Shown: positions 11,368-21,199, counted from the first letter of the stretch. The stretch is 64,000 bases of DNA from Pseudochrobactrum asaccharolyticum (GCF_003314995.1 NZ_QNRH01000002.1:744001-808000); one strand, 5' to 3'. Notes: generated by a model not told the origin, from the letters alone. Made by a program: numbers and translations.

Positions 11368-12135
11368 ATGATGGCTCGTCTTGAAATTGAACAATTCTAT
11401 TGTCGTGAAGATAATTTCGGCGTGCTGATTCATGATCCGGAAACCGGACTGACGGCATCAATTGATGCGCCGGAAGAGCTGGCAATCCGTTCTGCTTTGG
11501 CGCGTCGCGGCTGGAAGCTCGATTATATTTTTACCACGCATCATCATTTCGACCATGTTGATGCCAATGAAGCATTGAAACGCGCATATGGTGCCAAGAT
11601 CACAGGGCCTTCTGCGGAGAAAATTCCGGGTTCAGATCGCGGCGTCAAAGACGGCGACACGTTTCAGTTTGGCAGTTTCGAAGTACAGGTGATTGCCACA
11701 CCCGGTCATACAGCGGGAGAGGTGAGCTATTATCTGCCGCAGGCAAAGGTTGTTTTCACCGGCGATACTCTATTCGCGCTTGGTTGCGGCCGTCTGTTTG
11801 AAGGTACACCGGCGGATATGTATGCATCGCTGCAAAAACTGGCCTTGCTGCCGGTGGATGTGAAAGTCTATTGCGGACATGAATATACACTGAGCAATCT
11901 GCGGTTTGCGCTGGATGTGGATGGCGGTAATCCGGCACTGAAAGAACGTGGTCGCGAGATTGAACGGCTGCGGGCAGAAGGCATGCCGACTTTGCCAACC
12001 AGTATCGGCCTGGAAATGGCTACCAATCCGTTTTTACGCACGCATGACAGTGCGATTGCTAAACGGCTTGGGATGGAAGATGCCAGTGAATTACAGATCT
12101 TTGCGGAACTGCGCAAACGCAAAGACCACTTCTGA
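11368..12135 (+). CDS. gloB: Hydroxyacylglutathione hydrolase (glyoxalase II)
   Basis: A metallo-beta-lactamase-fold enzyme (255 aa) that hydrolyses S-D-lactoylglutathione in methylglyoxal detoxification. The metal motif THHHFDH, the ATPGHT motif, GDTLFALGCGRLFEGT and the YCGHEYT histidine are in the expected order, and the C-terminal glutathione-binding helices end in LRKRKDHF. GGGAG lies just before the paired ATGs at 11368 and 11371; either could start translation. It follows yciB closely and probably shares its transcript. Confidence 0.96.
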   Translation: MMARLEIEQFYCREDNFGVLIHDPETGLTASIDAPEELAIRSALARRGWKLDYIFTTHHHFDHVDANEALKRAYGAKITGPSAEKIPGSDRGVKDGDTFQFGSFEVQVIATPGHTAGEVSYYLPQAKVVFTGDTLFALGCGRLFEGTPADMYASLQKLALLPVDVKVYCGHEYTLSNLRFALDVDGGNPALKERGREIERLRAEGMPTLPTSIGLEMATNPFLRTHDSAIAKRLGMEDASELQIFAELRKRKDHF

Positions 12136-12165
12136 TATAAGCCAATTTTGGTAAGGGTAATGAAT

Positions 12166-12669
12166 ATGATCTGTCTGTTCCGTCGTCCGGCTCTTACATT
12201 GATGGCTGGGTCTTTTTTAGCAATGGCTGGTCTTGCTGACTTGCCTTTGACAGACAATCAGGCATTCGCACAAAGTTTTTCGGAAATGGCCAAGCCGGAG
12301 GTACCGGCTGAGGTAAACAATTATCCGCTGGATGAAGCATTCCTGACGAAGATGGAAGCGGCACAGGCGGAGCTTAATACAATCGATATGTCGGGCCAAA
12401 GTAATGATGAAGCCGGTACCGGCGATCACTCTCCGAAGGCACTGGCTGCCCGTATTGAAAAACAGCCTAAAGTGATGGATGTGCTGAAAAAGCACGGATT
12501 GACAGCGCAGGATTATATCTACGGTTATTTTGCACTGGTCAGCAGCGTGAGCGCTGTGGAAGCTGAGGATGAAGAGCAGATTGTTGACGAGCTGCAGGGT
12601 ATCAATCCGGCACACATCGCCTTTGGCAAACAATATCTTGATCGCATTCATAAGCTGATGGGTGAGTAA
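12166..12669 (+). CDS. Small exported protein of unknown function
   Basis: This 167-aa product has a clear signal peptide (MICLFRRPALTLMAGSFLAMAG, cleavage likely near QAFAQS) and a soluble helical remainder rich in Glu and Ala. The C-terminus (AHIAFGKQYLDRIHKLMGE) looks like a conserved amphipathic helix. I do not recognise a named family. AAGGG at 12153-12157 favours the ATG at 12166 over the one at 12160. It lies 30 bp after gloB and ends before a convergent terminator, so it is probably the last gene of the dapF-gloB run. Confidence 0.75.
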   Translation: MICLFRRPALTLMAGSFLAMAGLADLPLTDNQAFAQSFSEMAKPEVPAEVNNYPLDEAFLTKMEAAQAELNTIDMSGQSNDEAGTGDHSPKALAARIEKQPKVMDVLKKHGLTAQDYIYGYFALVSSVSAVEAEDEEQIVDELQGINPAHIAFGKQYLDRIHKLMGE

Positions 12670-12680
12670 TCACTGATCTG

Positions 12681-12717
12681 AAGCGGAGAGCATTTCGGTT
12701 GAATGCCATCTCCGCTT
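12681..12717. terminator. Convergent terminator between the exported-protein gene and the DUF3108 gene
   Basis: AAGCGGAGA (12681-12689) pairs with TCTCCGCTT (12709-12717), and gcatt/aatgc extends the stem inward. It lies between two convergent genes and can serve both strands, although U-tracts are short. Confidence 0.6.
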
Positions 12718-12739
12718 GAATATTTAGGTCGTCAGAGTG

Positions 12740-13588
12740 CTATTTTGTCTTTTCAAAGCGTGTTGCACGCACTTTGACTGTACCGATCTGTGTGCCGACA
12801 CTGGCAGCGACAGGCGCATAAATACCGGCACCCTGGTTGTCCGTATTCAGTGAGGCAAAACTGATCGTGATTTTGCTTTTATCGGCCAGATAGCGCACGG
12901 ATTTTTTATCTTTTTCATAGCCTGAGACCGGCACAAATCTGGCATTGCAGGTGATTGCAGTGCCATCAAAGCCTTTGATTGAAAACCGCTCGGTACCAGC
13001 CGGACTTAGCCGGATTTGTGCGCGTGTTTGTCCGTCAAAAATCTGTAAAGTCCGGTTACAGACCGCAGCAGCTGACGGGCTTGTGATCATCATCGAGCTG
13101 ATCGGATCAAAAACGGCTTTCAGATCATTGGCACCCAGCTCTGCCCAAGGTTCCACTTTGTTGATCGACGGCTGGTTATCATAGCTGCTGACTGAGCCGT
13201 TTTTGAAATTGATAGATGTGCGCTTGTGTTTTTTGCCACTCCGATAGGTAGTCAGATAGGAGACCGGCTGTACTGTTGCTGCAGAGCCTTGTTTGAGCAT
13301 TGTGCCGTTAATGTTGATGGAGCCTTTGGTGCTGTCAAAAATCTTGGCAATTCCGGAGCTGTGGAACTTACCGTCAAGCGCATAGCTGGTATCGGTTATT
13401 CTGGTGGTCATCTCAGAACGCGCAATTGTCATACCAAAAATATAAATTCCGTATTCCGTGCGATAGCCGGAATCAGCAGCGAATGCAGTACCAGACATCA
13501 ACGACGCGGCTGAGAGCAGAGCCATCGTCAGCAGTCGTTTTGTACCTGCGTTTTTTTGTGTATTTGCAGCCTTAACAGTCAATGGCAT
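12740..13588 (-). CDS. DUF3108 domain exported protein
   Basis: A 282-aa protein with a signal peptide (hydrophobic ~18-37, likely cleaved after TAFA) and a predicted beta-rich periplasmic domain matching the DUF3108 family (YGIYIFGMTIARSEMTTRI at the start of the mature part). Rhizobial homologues occur next to rpmB, as here. No enzymatic motif is visible; the fold suggests a lipid- or envelope-binding role, which is inference. GGGAG abuts the in-frame ATG at 13594, so the second ATG at 13588 is the better start. Confidence 0.85.
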   Translation of the reverse strand: MPLTVKAANTQKNAGTKRLLTMALLSAASLMSGTAFAADSGYRTEYGIYIFGMTIARSEMTTRITDTSYALDGKFHSSGIAKIFDSTKGSININGTMLKQGSAATVQPVSYLTTYRSGKKHKRTSINFKNGSVSSYDNQPSINKVEPWAELGANDLKAVFDPISSMMITSPSAAAVCNRTLQIFDGQTRAQIRLSPAGTERFSIKGFDGTAITCNARFVPVSGYEKDKKSVRYLADKSKITISFASLNTDNQGAGIYAPVAASVGTQIGTVKVRATRFEKTK

Positions 13589-13916
13589 GCGCATCTCCCT
13601 TGAGACTCACCTGAGCGGATATTACAGTCCTATAGGCCTGAAACCGCAGCACAGGTTCTTTTTGTGCCCGCTAATTCTATGATAAAAGCGGCAAAATGGG
13701 GTCAAAGACAGTCAATTCCTTGTCATTGGCGCTGTAATCGGCTGAAACGGCTTGACGACAACGGCTGCTTTCACTATAGAAACCCGACTTTCCCAATGGG
13801 CCGCTGTCCGATATTGCGCGCCGAGACATATCAATTTTATATTGATTATGCTTGAAGCGAAGACGGTATCGGGTATTTGTGCCGGGGCCTGAAACAGAAT
13901 TTTGAAGGTGAGACCA
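13589..13916. other. Divergent region between the DUF3108 gene and rpmB
   Basis: This 328-bp spacer holds the strong rpmB promoter (13752-13780) and a ~130-nt untranslated leader. A 63-codon open frame at 13664-13855 overlaps that promoter and is not convincing. I see no further hairpin of note. Confidence 0.6.
13752..13780 (+). promoter_or_regulatory. Sigma-70-type promoter of rpmB
   Basis: TTGACG (13752-13757), a 17-nt spacer and TATAGA (13775-13780) make a near-consensus housekeeping promoter. Transcription would start near 13787, leaving a ~130-nt leader before rpmB. Confidence 0.75.
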
Positions 13917-14210
13917 ATGTCCCGCGCTTGTGAACTGACCGGTAAAGCGGTCCTCTACGGCAACAATGTAAGCCATGCGAACAACAAGTCGCGTCGCCGT
14001 TATTTGCCAAATCTTTGCAATGTAACCCTGATGTCCGATGCAATGGGCCAGAGCTACCGTCTGCGTATTACTGCACATGCACTGCGTTCCGTAGAGCATC
14101 GCGGTGGTCTGGATGCATTCCTTGCAAAATCTTCAGACAACGAGCTGTCACAGCGCGCACGTCTGCTGAAGCGTCAGGTTGCTAAGAAGCTGGCTGAAGC
14201 TGCTGCTTAA
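13917..14210 (+). CDS. rpmB: Ribosomal protein L28
   Basis: The large-subunit protein L28 (bL28, 97 aa) starts [20 protein letters not shown] and contains [10 protein letters not shown]. Only single cysteines are present at the two zinc-site positions, so this is the alphaproteobacterial zinc-free form. GAAGGTGAG precedes the ATG; an in-frame TTG five codons earlier is not needed. It is monocistronic, with a strong promoter upstream and a strong terminator 30 bp downstream. Confidence 0.97.
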   Translation: MSRACELTGKAVLYGNNVSHANNKSRRRYLPNLCNVTLMSDAMGQSYRLRITAHALRSVEHRGGLDAFLAKSSDNELSQRARLLKRQVAKKLAEAAA

Positions 14211-14238
14211 TTCCGGTTGCGACCAGATTTAGTTTGCT

Positions 14239-14265
14239 AAAGGCCGGTTTATCCGGCCTTTTTGC
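14239..14265 (+). terminator. Terminator of rpmB
   Basis: AAAGGCCGG, a short loop and CCGGCCTTTTT form a classic GC-rich stem with a T-run. It lies between rpmB and yhhQ and separates their transcription. Confidence 0.85.
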
Positions 14266-14290
14266 TGGTTCCATTACCCAGGATAAAAAA

Positions 14291-14959
14291 ATGCCGTTAC
14301 AGCATAATTCCGCTTTAAAAGCGTTGATTTTTCCCGTTCTTGCCATGTGTGCGGCTGTCGCCGCCTCCAATATTCTCGTGCAATATCCCGTGCATTATCT
14401 GGGTTTGCAGGAAATTCTCACTTATGGCGCCTTTACCTATCCGTTTGCCTTTCTGGTCAATGATCTGACCAATCGTCGCTTTGGCCCCCAGCGTGCCCGC
14501 CAAGTGGTTTATGCCGGTTTCGCGCTGGGTGTGATCATGTCGATCTGGCTTGCCAGCCCGCGCCTTGCTGTGGCCTCAGGAAGTGCGTTTCTGTTCGCGC
14601 AATTGCTTGATATCAGTGTGTTCAGCCGCCTGCGCCGTTTGCGCTGGTGGAAAGCGCCATTAGCGGCAGCATTGTGCGGGTCAGTTCTGGATACGATTCT
14701 GTTCTTCTCGCTGGCTTTTGCGGCACCTTTTGCAGTGCTTGATACGGCTTTCGGCCTTGCCGATAGCTCCATGATTGATCAGGTACAGTGGTTTGGTCTG
14801 ACTATGCCGCTGTGGCTGTCACTGGCGCTTGGTGACTTCGGTATCAAGGTGCTGATGAGTGTGGTGATGCTGGTGCCTTACGGGGCGATTCTGGCGCTGT
14901 TTGCACCGTCAATCTATGGTGCCGGCAAATCCGATGCTGCTAAACCGGCTTCTCGATAA
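14291..14959 (+). CDS. yhhQ: Queuosine-precursor transporter (YhhQ/VUT family)
   Basis: A 222-aa integral membrane protein with about six hydrophobic segments. Signatures of the VUT/YhhQ family are FLVNDLTNRRFGP, FAQLLDISVF and SLALGDFGIKVLMS. The family imports preQ0/preQ1 for queuosine tRNA modification. The start MPLQHNS follows AGGAT with good spacing; a longer frame reads through the rpmB terminator and is rejected. No queuosine synthesis genes lie nearby, so the substrate is inferred from the family only. Confidence 0.88.
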   Translation: MPLQHNSALKALIFPVLAMCAAVAASNILVQYPVHYLGLQEILTYGAFTYPFAFLVNDLTNRRFGPQRARQVVYAGFALGVIMSIWLASPRLAVASGSAFLFAQLLDISVFSRLRRLRWWKAPLAAALCGSVLDTILFFSLAFAAPFAVLDTAFGLADSSMIDQVQWFGLTMPLWLSLALGDFGIKVLMSVVMLVPYGAILALFAPSIYGAGKSDAAKPASR

Positions 14960-14978
14960 ATTTTCGAATAAGGTCATA

Positions 14979-15027
14979 AAAAAATGCCTCCCGCAGGGTG
15001 ACCTGTACGGGAGGCATTTTATTTTTG
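14979..15027. terminator. Bidirectional terminator between yhhQ and cobT
   Basis: AAAATGCCTCCCG and CGGGAGGCATTTT form a long stem with A/T tracts on both sides, suited to stopping yhhQ on the plus strand. The minus side also has a T-run after the stem. Confidence 0.88.
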
Positions 15028-15070
15028 ATTGAGTTTATTCTCTGATTTCAAAGTGTTGGAGCGACCTTTG

Positions 15071-15088
15071 TGTGCCAATTATGGCACA
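15071..15088. repeat. Short palindrome just past cobT
   Basis: TGTGCCA (15071-15077) and TGGCACA (15082-15088) form a perfect 7-bp inverted repeat with a 4-nt spacer, 8 bp after the cobT stop. It could be a small hairpin in the cobT 3' end or a dimer-protein site; nothing decides between them. Confidence 0.4.
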
Positions 15089-15095
15089 CGGCGCT

Positions 15096-16982
15096 CTAGC
15101 CTCTGCCGCGACCACGCTTTGGCTGCTCCTGATCGTCAAACAGCGATGCGAGCTGTTCAGTCATGGCACCGGCCAGTTCTTCTGCATCAACAATTGTCAC
15201 AGCGCGTTGGTAATAGCGTGTCACGTCATGGCCGATACCAATCGCAATCAGTTCAACCGGTGAACGGTTTTCAATCTCGTCGATCACGGCACGTAGATGG
15301 CGTTCCAGATAATTGCCCGGATTAACCGACAGGGTCGAATCATCCACCGGCGCACCATCGGAAATGACCATCAGGATTTTGCGCTGTTCAGGGCGGCCGA
15401 GCATACGCTGATGTGCCCACATCAGCGCTTCACCGTCGATGTTTTCTTTCAGCAGGCCTTCACGCATCATCAGGCCGAGATTGCGTCGTGCACGGCGCCA
15501 CGGGGCGTCTGCACTCTTATAAACGATATGACGCAGATCGTTCAGACGACCCGGCTGTGCAGGTTTACCGCGATCCAGCCATGCTTCACGTGACTGGCCG
15601 CCTTTCCACGCTTTGGTGGTAAAGCCGAGAATCTCTACCTTCACACCGCACCGTTCCAGCGTGCGCGCCAGAATATCGGCACAGGTTGCCGCAACAGTAA
15701 TCGGACGACCACGCATGGAACCGGAATTGTCGATAATCAGGCTGACAACCGTATCGCGGAAATTGGTATCGCGTTCGGTTTTAAACGACAGCGGCTGAGT
15801 CGGATCAATCACCACGCGCACCAGCTTGGCACTGTCGAGGTGACCTTCTTCCAGATCGAACAACCATGAACGATTCTGCTGTGCCATCAGACGGCGCTGC
15901 AGACGGTTGGCGAGGCGTCCGACAACACCCTGCAGATTTGCAAGCTGCTTGTCGAGGAAGCCGCGCAGACGCTCCAGCTCCGCATCGTCGCAAAGATCCG
16001 TTGCTTCTACAATTTCGTCGAATTCGCGGGTGAAAACTTTGTAATCATTATGTTTGTCGAAATCGGCAAAAGGCTGGTTTGACCGGCGTGCTTCGCCCGG
16101 TGTTTCCGCATCTTCTTCTTCGCCATCATCCGCATCTTCATAGGCAGCATCTTCAGCTTCCAGATCACCGCGCTCGCGGTCATCATTGGTATCTTCAGAA
16201 CTGTCACCGTCACCGGATTGGTTTTCTGCATCTTCTTCCGATGCACCTTCCTGTGATTCTTCCGGATCGGCCTGTTCTTCCTGCTGGCTTTCTTCGTCGT
16301 CGCTTTCAGACGGTTCGGCCAGCTCTTCAGCCATATCCAGTGCAACCAGCATTTCACGCACCAGTCGCGCATAATCCTGCTGGCTGTTCAGGCGGTCGCC
16401 AAGGGTTTCAAGCCGGTCACCGGCTTTGTCTTCAATCCAGTCGCGCCACAGCTCAACCACATTGCCTGCCTGTACAGGCGGGCGATAGCCGGTGAGTTTT
16501 TCACGGACGAGTAGAGAAATAGCTTCTTCGATCGGTGCATCATCGCGCGAGGTGATCGCGGAATAATTGGCGCGGCTGTATTTGTCTGCCAGCATTGCTG
16601 AGAGATTGCTTGCCACGCCTTCCATAGCGAGTGCACCGATGGCTTCAACGCGTGCCTGTTCAACCGCATCATAGATGGCGCGTGCCTGCTGCCCCTGAGG
16701 CGCTAGCTGCGCGTGAATGCGCGGATCATGACGGGCATGACGCAGTGCCATGGAATCGCCAAGGCCACGGATGATGGAAATATCGTCGGCAGTCGGACGT
16801 TTTGGCAAATCTGGCAGGCGGGCATGATTGCCGGTCAGTGCCGGACGGTCATGGCTGAAACCAACCTCAAATTCATTGCTTCCGGCGATTGCGCGCACAC
16901 AGGCTGTGACCGCACGTTTGAAAGGTTCGGAATCGACCGGACCTTTAGGACGTTCGCGTGTGTTATCGCCGGGGCCTGCCAT
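15096..16982 (-). CDS. cobT: Cobaltochelatase subunit CobT
   Basis: CobT (628 aa) is the MIDAS/VWA-containing partner of CobS; with CobN they insert cobalt into hydrogenobyrinate a,c-diamide in aerobic cobalamin synthesis. The N-terminal helical part is followed by a highly acidic, low-complexity segment (~225-310, rich in Asp/Glu/Ser). The C-terminal VWA domain carries the MIDAS motif DNSGSM (~420) and [10 protein letters not shown]. Length is normal. cobS lies 95 bp upstream on the same strand. Neither the large subunit cobN nor a cobalamin riboswitch is in this window. Confidence 0.97.
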   Translation of the reverse strand: MAGPGDNTRERPKGPVDSEPFKRAVTACVRAIAGSNEFEVGFSHDRPALTGNHARLPDLPKRPTADDISIIRGLGDSMALRHARHDPRIHAQLAPQGQQARAIYDAVEQARVEAIGALAMEGVASNLSAMLADKYSRANYSAITSRDDAPIEEAISLLVREKLTGYRPPVQAGNVVELWRDWIEDKAGDRLETLGDRLNSQQDYARLVREMLVALDMAEELAEPSESDDEESQQEEQADPEESQEGASEEDAENQSGDGDSSEDTNDDRERGDLEAEDAAYEDADDGEEEDAETPGEARRSNQPFADFDKHNDYKVFTREFDEIVEATDLCDDAELERLRGFLDKQLANLQGVVGRLANRLQRRLMAQQNRSWLFDLEEGHLDSAKLVRVVIDPTQPLSFKTERDTNFRDTVVSLIIDNSGSMRGRPITVAATCADILARTLERCGVKVEILGFTTKAWKGGQSREAWLDRGKPAQPGRLNDLRHIVYKSADAPWRRARRNLGLMMREGLLKENIDGEALMWAHQRMLGRPEQRKILMVISDGAPVDDSTLSVNPGNYLERHLRAVIDEIENRSPVELIAIGIGHDVTRYYQRAVTIVDAEELAGAMTEQLASLFDDQEQPKRGRGRG

Positions 16983-17077
16983 GATGAAACTGCCTTATAT
17001 CAGAAGAACTTAACCTTATTTCGCGTCACAATGAAGCGAGACGCCCCCGTGAGATACGGGGACGTTATATTTACGCT

Positions 17078-18064
17078 TTAAGCGAGAACGACATTAACCG
17101 CTGATTCCGGCAGTTCTTCGCCGAAAGCACGCTGATAGAACTCAGCAACGATGGAACGTTCCAGTTCGTCGCATTTGTTCAGGAAGGTTAAGCGGAATGC
17201 AAAGCCGACATCGGTGAAAATATTGGCATTTTCAGACCATGTAATCACAGTACGCGGGCTCATCACGGTCGACAGATCGCCGTTGATGAAAGCCTGACGG
17301 GTCATGTCGGCAACGCGAACCATTTTCGAGACGATCTCACGGCCTTCCGCATTCTGGTAATGCTTGGATTTGGCGAGAATAATCTCAACTTCATTGTCAT
17401 GCGGCAGATAGTTCAGCGTGGTAACAATCGACCAACGATCCATCTGCGCCTGGTTGATCTGCTGGGTACCGTGGTAAAGACCGGTGGTGTCGCCGAGACC
17501 AACAGTGTTTGCAGTCGCAAACATGCGGAAAGCCGGATGCGGGTTGATAACGCGGCTCTGGTCGAGCAGAGTCAGACGACCTGACGCTTCCAATACGCGC
17601 TGGATCACGAACATCACGTCCGGACGACCGGCATCATATTCGTCGAAAACCAGAGCAACATTGTTCTGGTAAGCCCAAGGCAGGATACCGTCCTTGAATT
17701 CAGTAACCTGCATACCGTCTTTAACAACGATGGCATCTTTACCGATCAGATCAATACGGCTGACATGGCTGTCGAGGTTAACACGCACACACGGCCAGTT
17801 CAGGCGGGATGCAACCTGTTCAATATGGGTGGATTTACCGGTACCGTGGTAACCGGAAACCATGACGCGGCGGTTATAGGCAAAGCCGGCGAGAATCGCC
17901 AAGGTTGTCTGGCGGTCAAAAATGTAATCCGGATCTGCATCCGGTACATGCGGATCTTTTTTGCTATATGCGGGCACGATCATATCGGAATCAATCCCGA
18001 ACACTTCACGCACCGATACAGTTGTGTCCGGCATATTGGTTATGTCGAGATCAACCTTGCTCAT
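17078..18064 (-). CDS. cobS: Cobaltochelatase subunit CobS (AAA+ ATPase)
   Basis: CobS (328 aa) is the hexameric AAA+ motor of the CobNST cobaltochelatase. Walker A is [12 protein letters not shown] (~90-101), Walker B is [10 protein letters not shown], and the sensor region [10 protein letters not shown] follows. AGGAGG sits one base before the ATG at 18067 and four before the in-frame ATG at 18064, so 18064 (MSKVDLD) is the likelier start. It is upstream of cobT on one strand, the arrangement known in rhizobia and Brucella. Confidence 0.97.
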   Translation of the reverse strand: MSKVDLDITNMPDTTVSVREVFGIDSDMIVPAYSKKDPHVPDADPDYIFDRQTTLAILAGFAYNRRVMVSGYHGTGKSTHIEQVASRLNWPCVRVNLDSHVSRIDLIGKDAIVVKDGMQVTEFKDGILPWAYQNNVALVFDEYDAGRPDVMFVIQRVLEASGRLTLLDQSRVINPHPAFRMFATANTVGLGDTTGLYHGTQQINQAQMDRWSIVTTLNYLPHDNEVEIILAKSKHYQNAEGREIVSKMVRVADMTRQAFINGDLSTVMSPRTVITWSENANIFTDVGFAFRLTFLNKCDELERSIVAEFYQRAFGEELPESAVNVVLA

Positions 18065-18376
18065 CATGCCTCCTGAGCGGCGCCTGCATGCCGCTATATC
18101 ATCATATGTTCAGAGGGGTTTACTTGTTTTCCGGTGGCGGAAAATCCCTCTATCTCTTTATTTTACAACAGAGCCGAAGAGAAGCCGGCGCTGCTTTGCC
18201 TTAAAGGCCGTTTCTGAGTGTCTTGGCTCAGTTTTTACCACATAGCCAGTTCCGGTTTTTCTGTGAAACGACCTGAAATGCTGTGCCGGTGTATTTGTTA
18301 CAGACAGGTTTTCAGAGGGCGAAAACTATCTTCCTCCGGTATTTCTCCGGTGCTCCCTGAAATAGTCTTTGCCTGT
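18065..18376. other. Intergenic region between the J-domain gene and cobS
   Basis: This 312-bp stretch presumably carries the cobS-cobT promoter on the minus strand. I see no credible gene, no B12-box-like element and no strong hairpin. Short open frames on the plus strand look random. Confidence 0.5.
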
Positions 18377-19000
18377 TTAGCAAAAACCTGCGGTCTTTAG
18401 CAATTGATAAGCTTGCACAACTTCACGGAAACGCTCTTCCGAACCGCGATCGCCGCCGTTGGCGTCAGGGTGGTGCTGTTTTACCAGCTCTTTATAGCGC
18501 GATTTGATCTCGTCACTGGTCGAATTTGCCGCAATGCCCAGTGTTGCAAAAGCCTTGGATTCGAGCGGACGCGGGCGTCTGGTCGGGGTCGCAGCTTCGG
18601 CGCGGGCACGGGTCTGTTCAAACAGGTTCAGCGGATCACGAATCTTATTGTGATAGGCAGCTGTACCGGAGCGCATGCGGGCAAACTGGTTGGCAGTCTG
18701 ACGCGATGTTGTGTTTTTGGTTGTTGTCCATGTCGGGCGGTCGCCGACAGCCGCATTCTTCTGGAACTTAGCGATTTCTTCGTCGCTCAATCCTGAGAAG
18801 GCGTTGAAATTTTTGTTATATTCACGGACGTGATTAATGCAAAAGTGCAGATAAAGTCCTTCACGCGCACCGCCCGCCGGGGCTTTGTGCGTGCCGATTT
18901 CTTCGCAACCCTCCCACTGGCATTGCGGGCCAGCCGGTTTTTTATCTTCTTTACGGGTGCCAATACGGATGCTGTCAAAAAATTTTGAATTCGTTGCCAT
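18377..19000 (-). CDS. J-domain (DnaJ-like) molecular chaperone
   Basis: A 207-aa protein with an unusual N-terminal part and a C-terminal J domain (~148-205). The J domain includes LGIAANSTSDEIKSRYKELVKQ followed by the HPD motif (HHPDANGGDRG). The N-terminal half has Cys/His pairs (CQWEGCEEIGTHKAP, HFCINHVREYN) that could bind a metal. Orthologues of this layout are conserved next to cobS and bolA in rhizobia. It probably recruits DnaK to a specific client, which I cannot identify. It is divergent from bolA. Confidence 0.88.
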   Translation of the reverse strand: MATNSKFFDSIRIGTRKEDKKPAGPQCQWEGCEEIGTHKAPAGGAREGLYLHFCINHVREYNKNFNAFSGLSDEEIAKFQKNAAVGDRPTWTTTKNTTSRQTANQFARMRSGTAAYHNKIRDPLNLFEQTRARAEAATPTRRPRPLESKAFATLGIAANSTSDEIKSRYKELVKQHHPDANGGDRGSEERFREVVQAYQLLKTAGFC

Positions 19001-19180
19001 GATATCAATATTAAGGGGTCAGATCTGGTGATACAAGAATTGACATTTCACGACGCATGACCAAACCCTGCGGGGCCGAGAGTCGAAGCAGACGTGAAAT
19101 CGGGATTTAGCTGCATTATGTATACCGGAATGGTAACGCATGCACATAACATAGTCCCTATATGGGGGCAGGAGATCAGA

Positions 19181-19510
19181 ATGTCTATTCCTTTGACGCG
19201 CCAAGAGCGGATTACCGCAAAACTATCTGAGGCTTTTCAGCCTGTGTTGCTTGATGTCATCAATGAAAGCCATCTTCATGCCGGCCATCACCATACAGAC
19301 GGCGGTCATGAAGAAGTATTCGACGGTACCGGTGAAACACATTACCGCGTTGTAATTGTGGCAGAGGCATTTACGGGTTTGAGCCGTGTTGACCGTCATC
19401 GTGCGATCAATGCGCAACTGGATGAGGAATTGCAGAGCGGTCTGCATGCTATTGCACTGGAACCGAGTGCACCGGGCGAACCGACCCGCCGCAGCCGCAA
19501 GCAGGCCTGA
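19181..19510 (+). CDS. bolA: BolA family protein
   Basis: A 109-aa BolA-fold protein: RITAKLSEAFQPVLLDVINES, a His-rich turn (HLHAGHHH), THYRVVIVAEAFTGLSRVDRHRAINAQL and a conserved C-terminal helix. BolA proteins work with monothiol glutaredoxins in iron-sulfur cluster handling and stress regulation. GGAG eight bases upstream supports MSIPLTRQER at 19181; 29 further upstream codons in the frame are not conserved-looking. It is divergent from the J-domain gene, a pairing seen in related genomes. Confidence 0.93.
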   Translation: MSIPLTRQERITAKLSEAFQPVLLDVINESHLHAGHHHTDGGHEEVFDGTGETHYRVVIVAEAFTGLSRVDRHRAINAQLDEELQSGLHAIALEPSAPGEPTRRSRKQA

Positions 19511-19522
19511 TACTCAATACCG

Positions 19523-19553
19523 GAGCAATCGCATGCGGGCGGTTGCTCTTTTC
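19523..19553 (+). terminator. Probable terminator of bolA
   Basis: GAGCAA-TCGC pairs imperfectly with GCGG-TTGCTC, followed by TTTTC, starting 12 bp after the bolA stop. Confidence 0.6.
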
Positions 19554-19731
19554 TGTGCTGTTTTAGACTTGTCTCACCGGCAGTCCGGTGTTATTGAAGC
19601 CGCAGTGAGCCAGAGGCTCTTCCGTAAGCGTCTAACGTTAAGCAACGCATCTTTTCCGGTCTTACACCGGCTTTCCTGTTATCACAGGACGGATGTGTAT
19701 GTGTGAGATCGCAATTTTACGGAATAAAATT

Positions 19732-19992
19732 ATGCAATCTTCCAATTCTGTTTCTGCTTTTCCAAAGCTTCCTGCGCGGTATATTTCGGTTGTTATGCCG
19801 TTTATTCTCTCGGTGCTGATGACTTTTGTTGTCTCGCTGATCGCCACGCTGAAAAATCTCGGATTTTCGGCTGATCTTCTGACGCATTGGATGCCCGCAT
19901 GGGGTTTGTCGTGGATCGTGGCATTTCCGGTATTGTTGCTGGTGCTGCCACTGGTACGGCGGCTCGTCGGCATTGTGTGTCACAAGCCATAA
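19732..19992 (+). CDS. DUF2798 small membrane protein
   Basis: An 86-aa protein with two transmembrane segments matching DUF2798: RYISVVMPFILSVLMTFVVS, then TLKNLGF, then a second segment starting WMPAWGLSWIVAFPVLLLVLP and ending in the basic tail VRRLV. Function is unknown; it is sometimes annotated as a transporter-like protein. GGAAT is the only ribosome-site candidate for MQSSNSV; the ATG 13 codons earlier adds non-conserved residues. It ends before a terminator shared with aroB. Confidence 0.82.
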   Translation: MQSSNSVSAFPKLPARYISVVMPFILSVLMTFVVSLIATLKNLGFSADLLTHWMPAWGLSWIVAFPVLLLVLPLVRRLVGIVCHKP

Positions 19993-20004
19993 GTGCTTAA
20001 ACAA

Positions 20005-20042
20005 AACCGCTCGCAAAGATCATTTGCGAGCGGTTTATTTTA
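20005..20042. terminator. Bidirectional terminator between the DUF2798 gene and aroB
   Basis: ACCGCTCGCAAA and TTTGCGAGCGGT form a perfect 12-bp stem flanked by A/T runs on both sides. It lies between convergent genes and serves both. Confidence 0.88.
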
Positions 20043-20059
20043 AGTATCGTGTAAAATTA

Positions 20060-21184
20060 TCAGGCCAGTTTGTCTTCAAGGAAAGCCTGTACATCCGCAG
20101 CATTAACATCCTTGGCAATGAAAGACTGGCCGAGACCACGGGTCAGAATGAAAGTCAGCGAACCGCGCGAGACTTTCTTATCCTGCGCGATATAAGACAT
20201 CAGCACATCTGCGGAAGGCAGTCCGGCAATCTCTTTCATCGAAACCGGCAGGCCGACAGCTTTCAAATGCTTTTCAACCCGTACAGCAATATCTTCTGAA
20301 ATCAGACCGAGACGTGTGGAGAACTGGTGCGCCAGTACCATGCCGATGGCAACGGCTTCACCATGCACGAGGCGTGAAGAATCATAATTAGTCGCTGTTT
20401 CCAGTGCATGACCGAATGTATGGCCGAGATTGAGCAAAGCGCGGTCACCGGTTTCGCGCTCATCGCGGGCAACAACGGCTGCTTTGGCACGGCAGGAGGT
20501 GGCAATAGCGTGCTGGCGTGCTGCGCCGCCCGCAAAGACATCCTGCCAGTTGTTTTCCAGCCATGCGAAGAATTCCGGCTGGTCGATCAGTCCGTATTTG
20601 GCAACTTCTGCGTAACCGGCAGCAAATTCACGTTTGCTCAAAGTGTCGAGAATACCGGTATCGGCCAGCACCAGTTGCGGCTGGTTGAAAACGCCGACAA
20701 GATTTTTGCCGTAAGCGGTGTTGATGCCGGTTTTGCCGCCGACAGACGAATCAACCTGTGCCAGCAATGAAGTCGGAATCTGGATGAAATTCATACCTCG
20801 GCGCACAATACCGGCTACAAAACCGGCAAGATCACCGATCACACCACCGCCAAAAGCAATCACAGCATCACCGCGCTCAAGGCGGGCTTTGAGAATATCA
20901 TTGGTCACAGATTCAAGAGTGGCAAAGCCTTTGGATTTTTCACCGGCTGCAACCACGACCGGTGTAGCAGTAATACCGGCAGCCTCCAGTGCGCTGAGCA
21001 GTACCGGCAGATGCAGCTTTGCCAGATTTTCATCGGTGACCACGGCCGCGCGGATGCCCGGCAGCCGCGAGGCAATTTCCTGACCGGCGCGGGCAATCAG
21101 GCCGCTGCCGATGAGAATGTCGTAAGAGCGATCTCCCAGAGATACATGAACGGTTTCGGTTGCGATGTTTCCGGCAGATGTCAT
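20060..21184 (-). CDS. aroB: 3-dehydroquinate synthase
   Basis: AroB (374 aa) performs the second shikimate-pathway step, DAHP to 3-dehydroquinate, using NAD and a divalent metal. The NAD-binding [14 protein letters not shown] motif, [19 protein letters not shown], and metal ligands in EVAKYG and [10 protein letters not shown] are intact, with a further His in [11 protein letters not shown]. Length is standard. It lies 15 bp downstream of aroK in the usual aroK-aroB order. Confidence 0.98.
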   Translation of the reverse strand: MTSAGNIATETVHVSLGDRSYDILIGSGLIARAGQEIASRLPGIRAAVVTDENLAKLHLPVLLSALEAAGITATPVVVAAGEKSKGFATLESVTNDILKARLERGDAVIAFGGGVIGDLAGFVAGIVRRGMNFIQIPTSLLAQVDSSVGGKTGINTAYGKNLVGVFNQPQLVLADTGILDTLSKREFAAGYAEVAKYGLIDQPEFFAWLENNWQDVFAGGAARQHAIATSCRAKAAVVARDERETGDRALLNLGHTFGHALETATNYDSSRLVHGEAVAIGMVLAHQFSTRLGLISEDIAVRVEKHLKAVGLPVSMKEIAGLPSADVLMSYIAQDKKVSRGSLTFILTRGLGQSFIAKDVNAADVQAFLEDKLA

Positions 21185-21199
21185 GGGAGATACTCGTGT

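Noticed and set aside
13664-13855. 63-codon plus-strand frame upstream of rpmB
   Set aside because: It spans the strong rpmB promoter at 13752-13780 and has no ribosome site.
17078-18376. Cobalamin riboswitch ahead of cobS
   Set aside because: No B12-box-like sequence or long structured leader is visible in 18065-18376.
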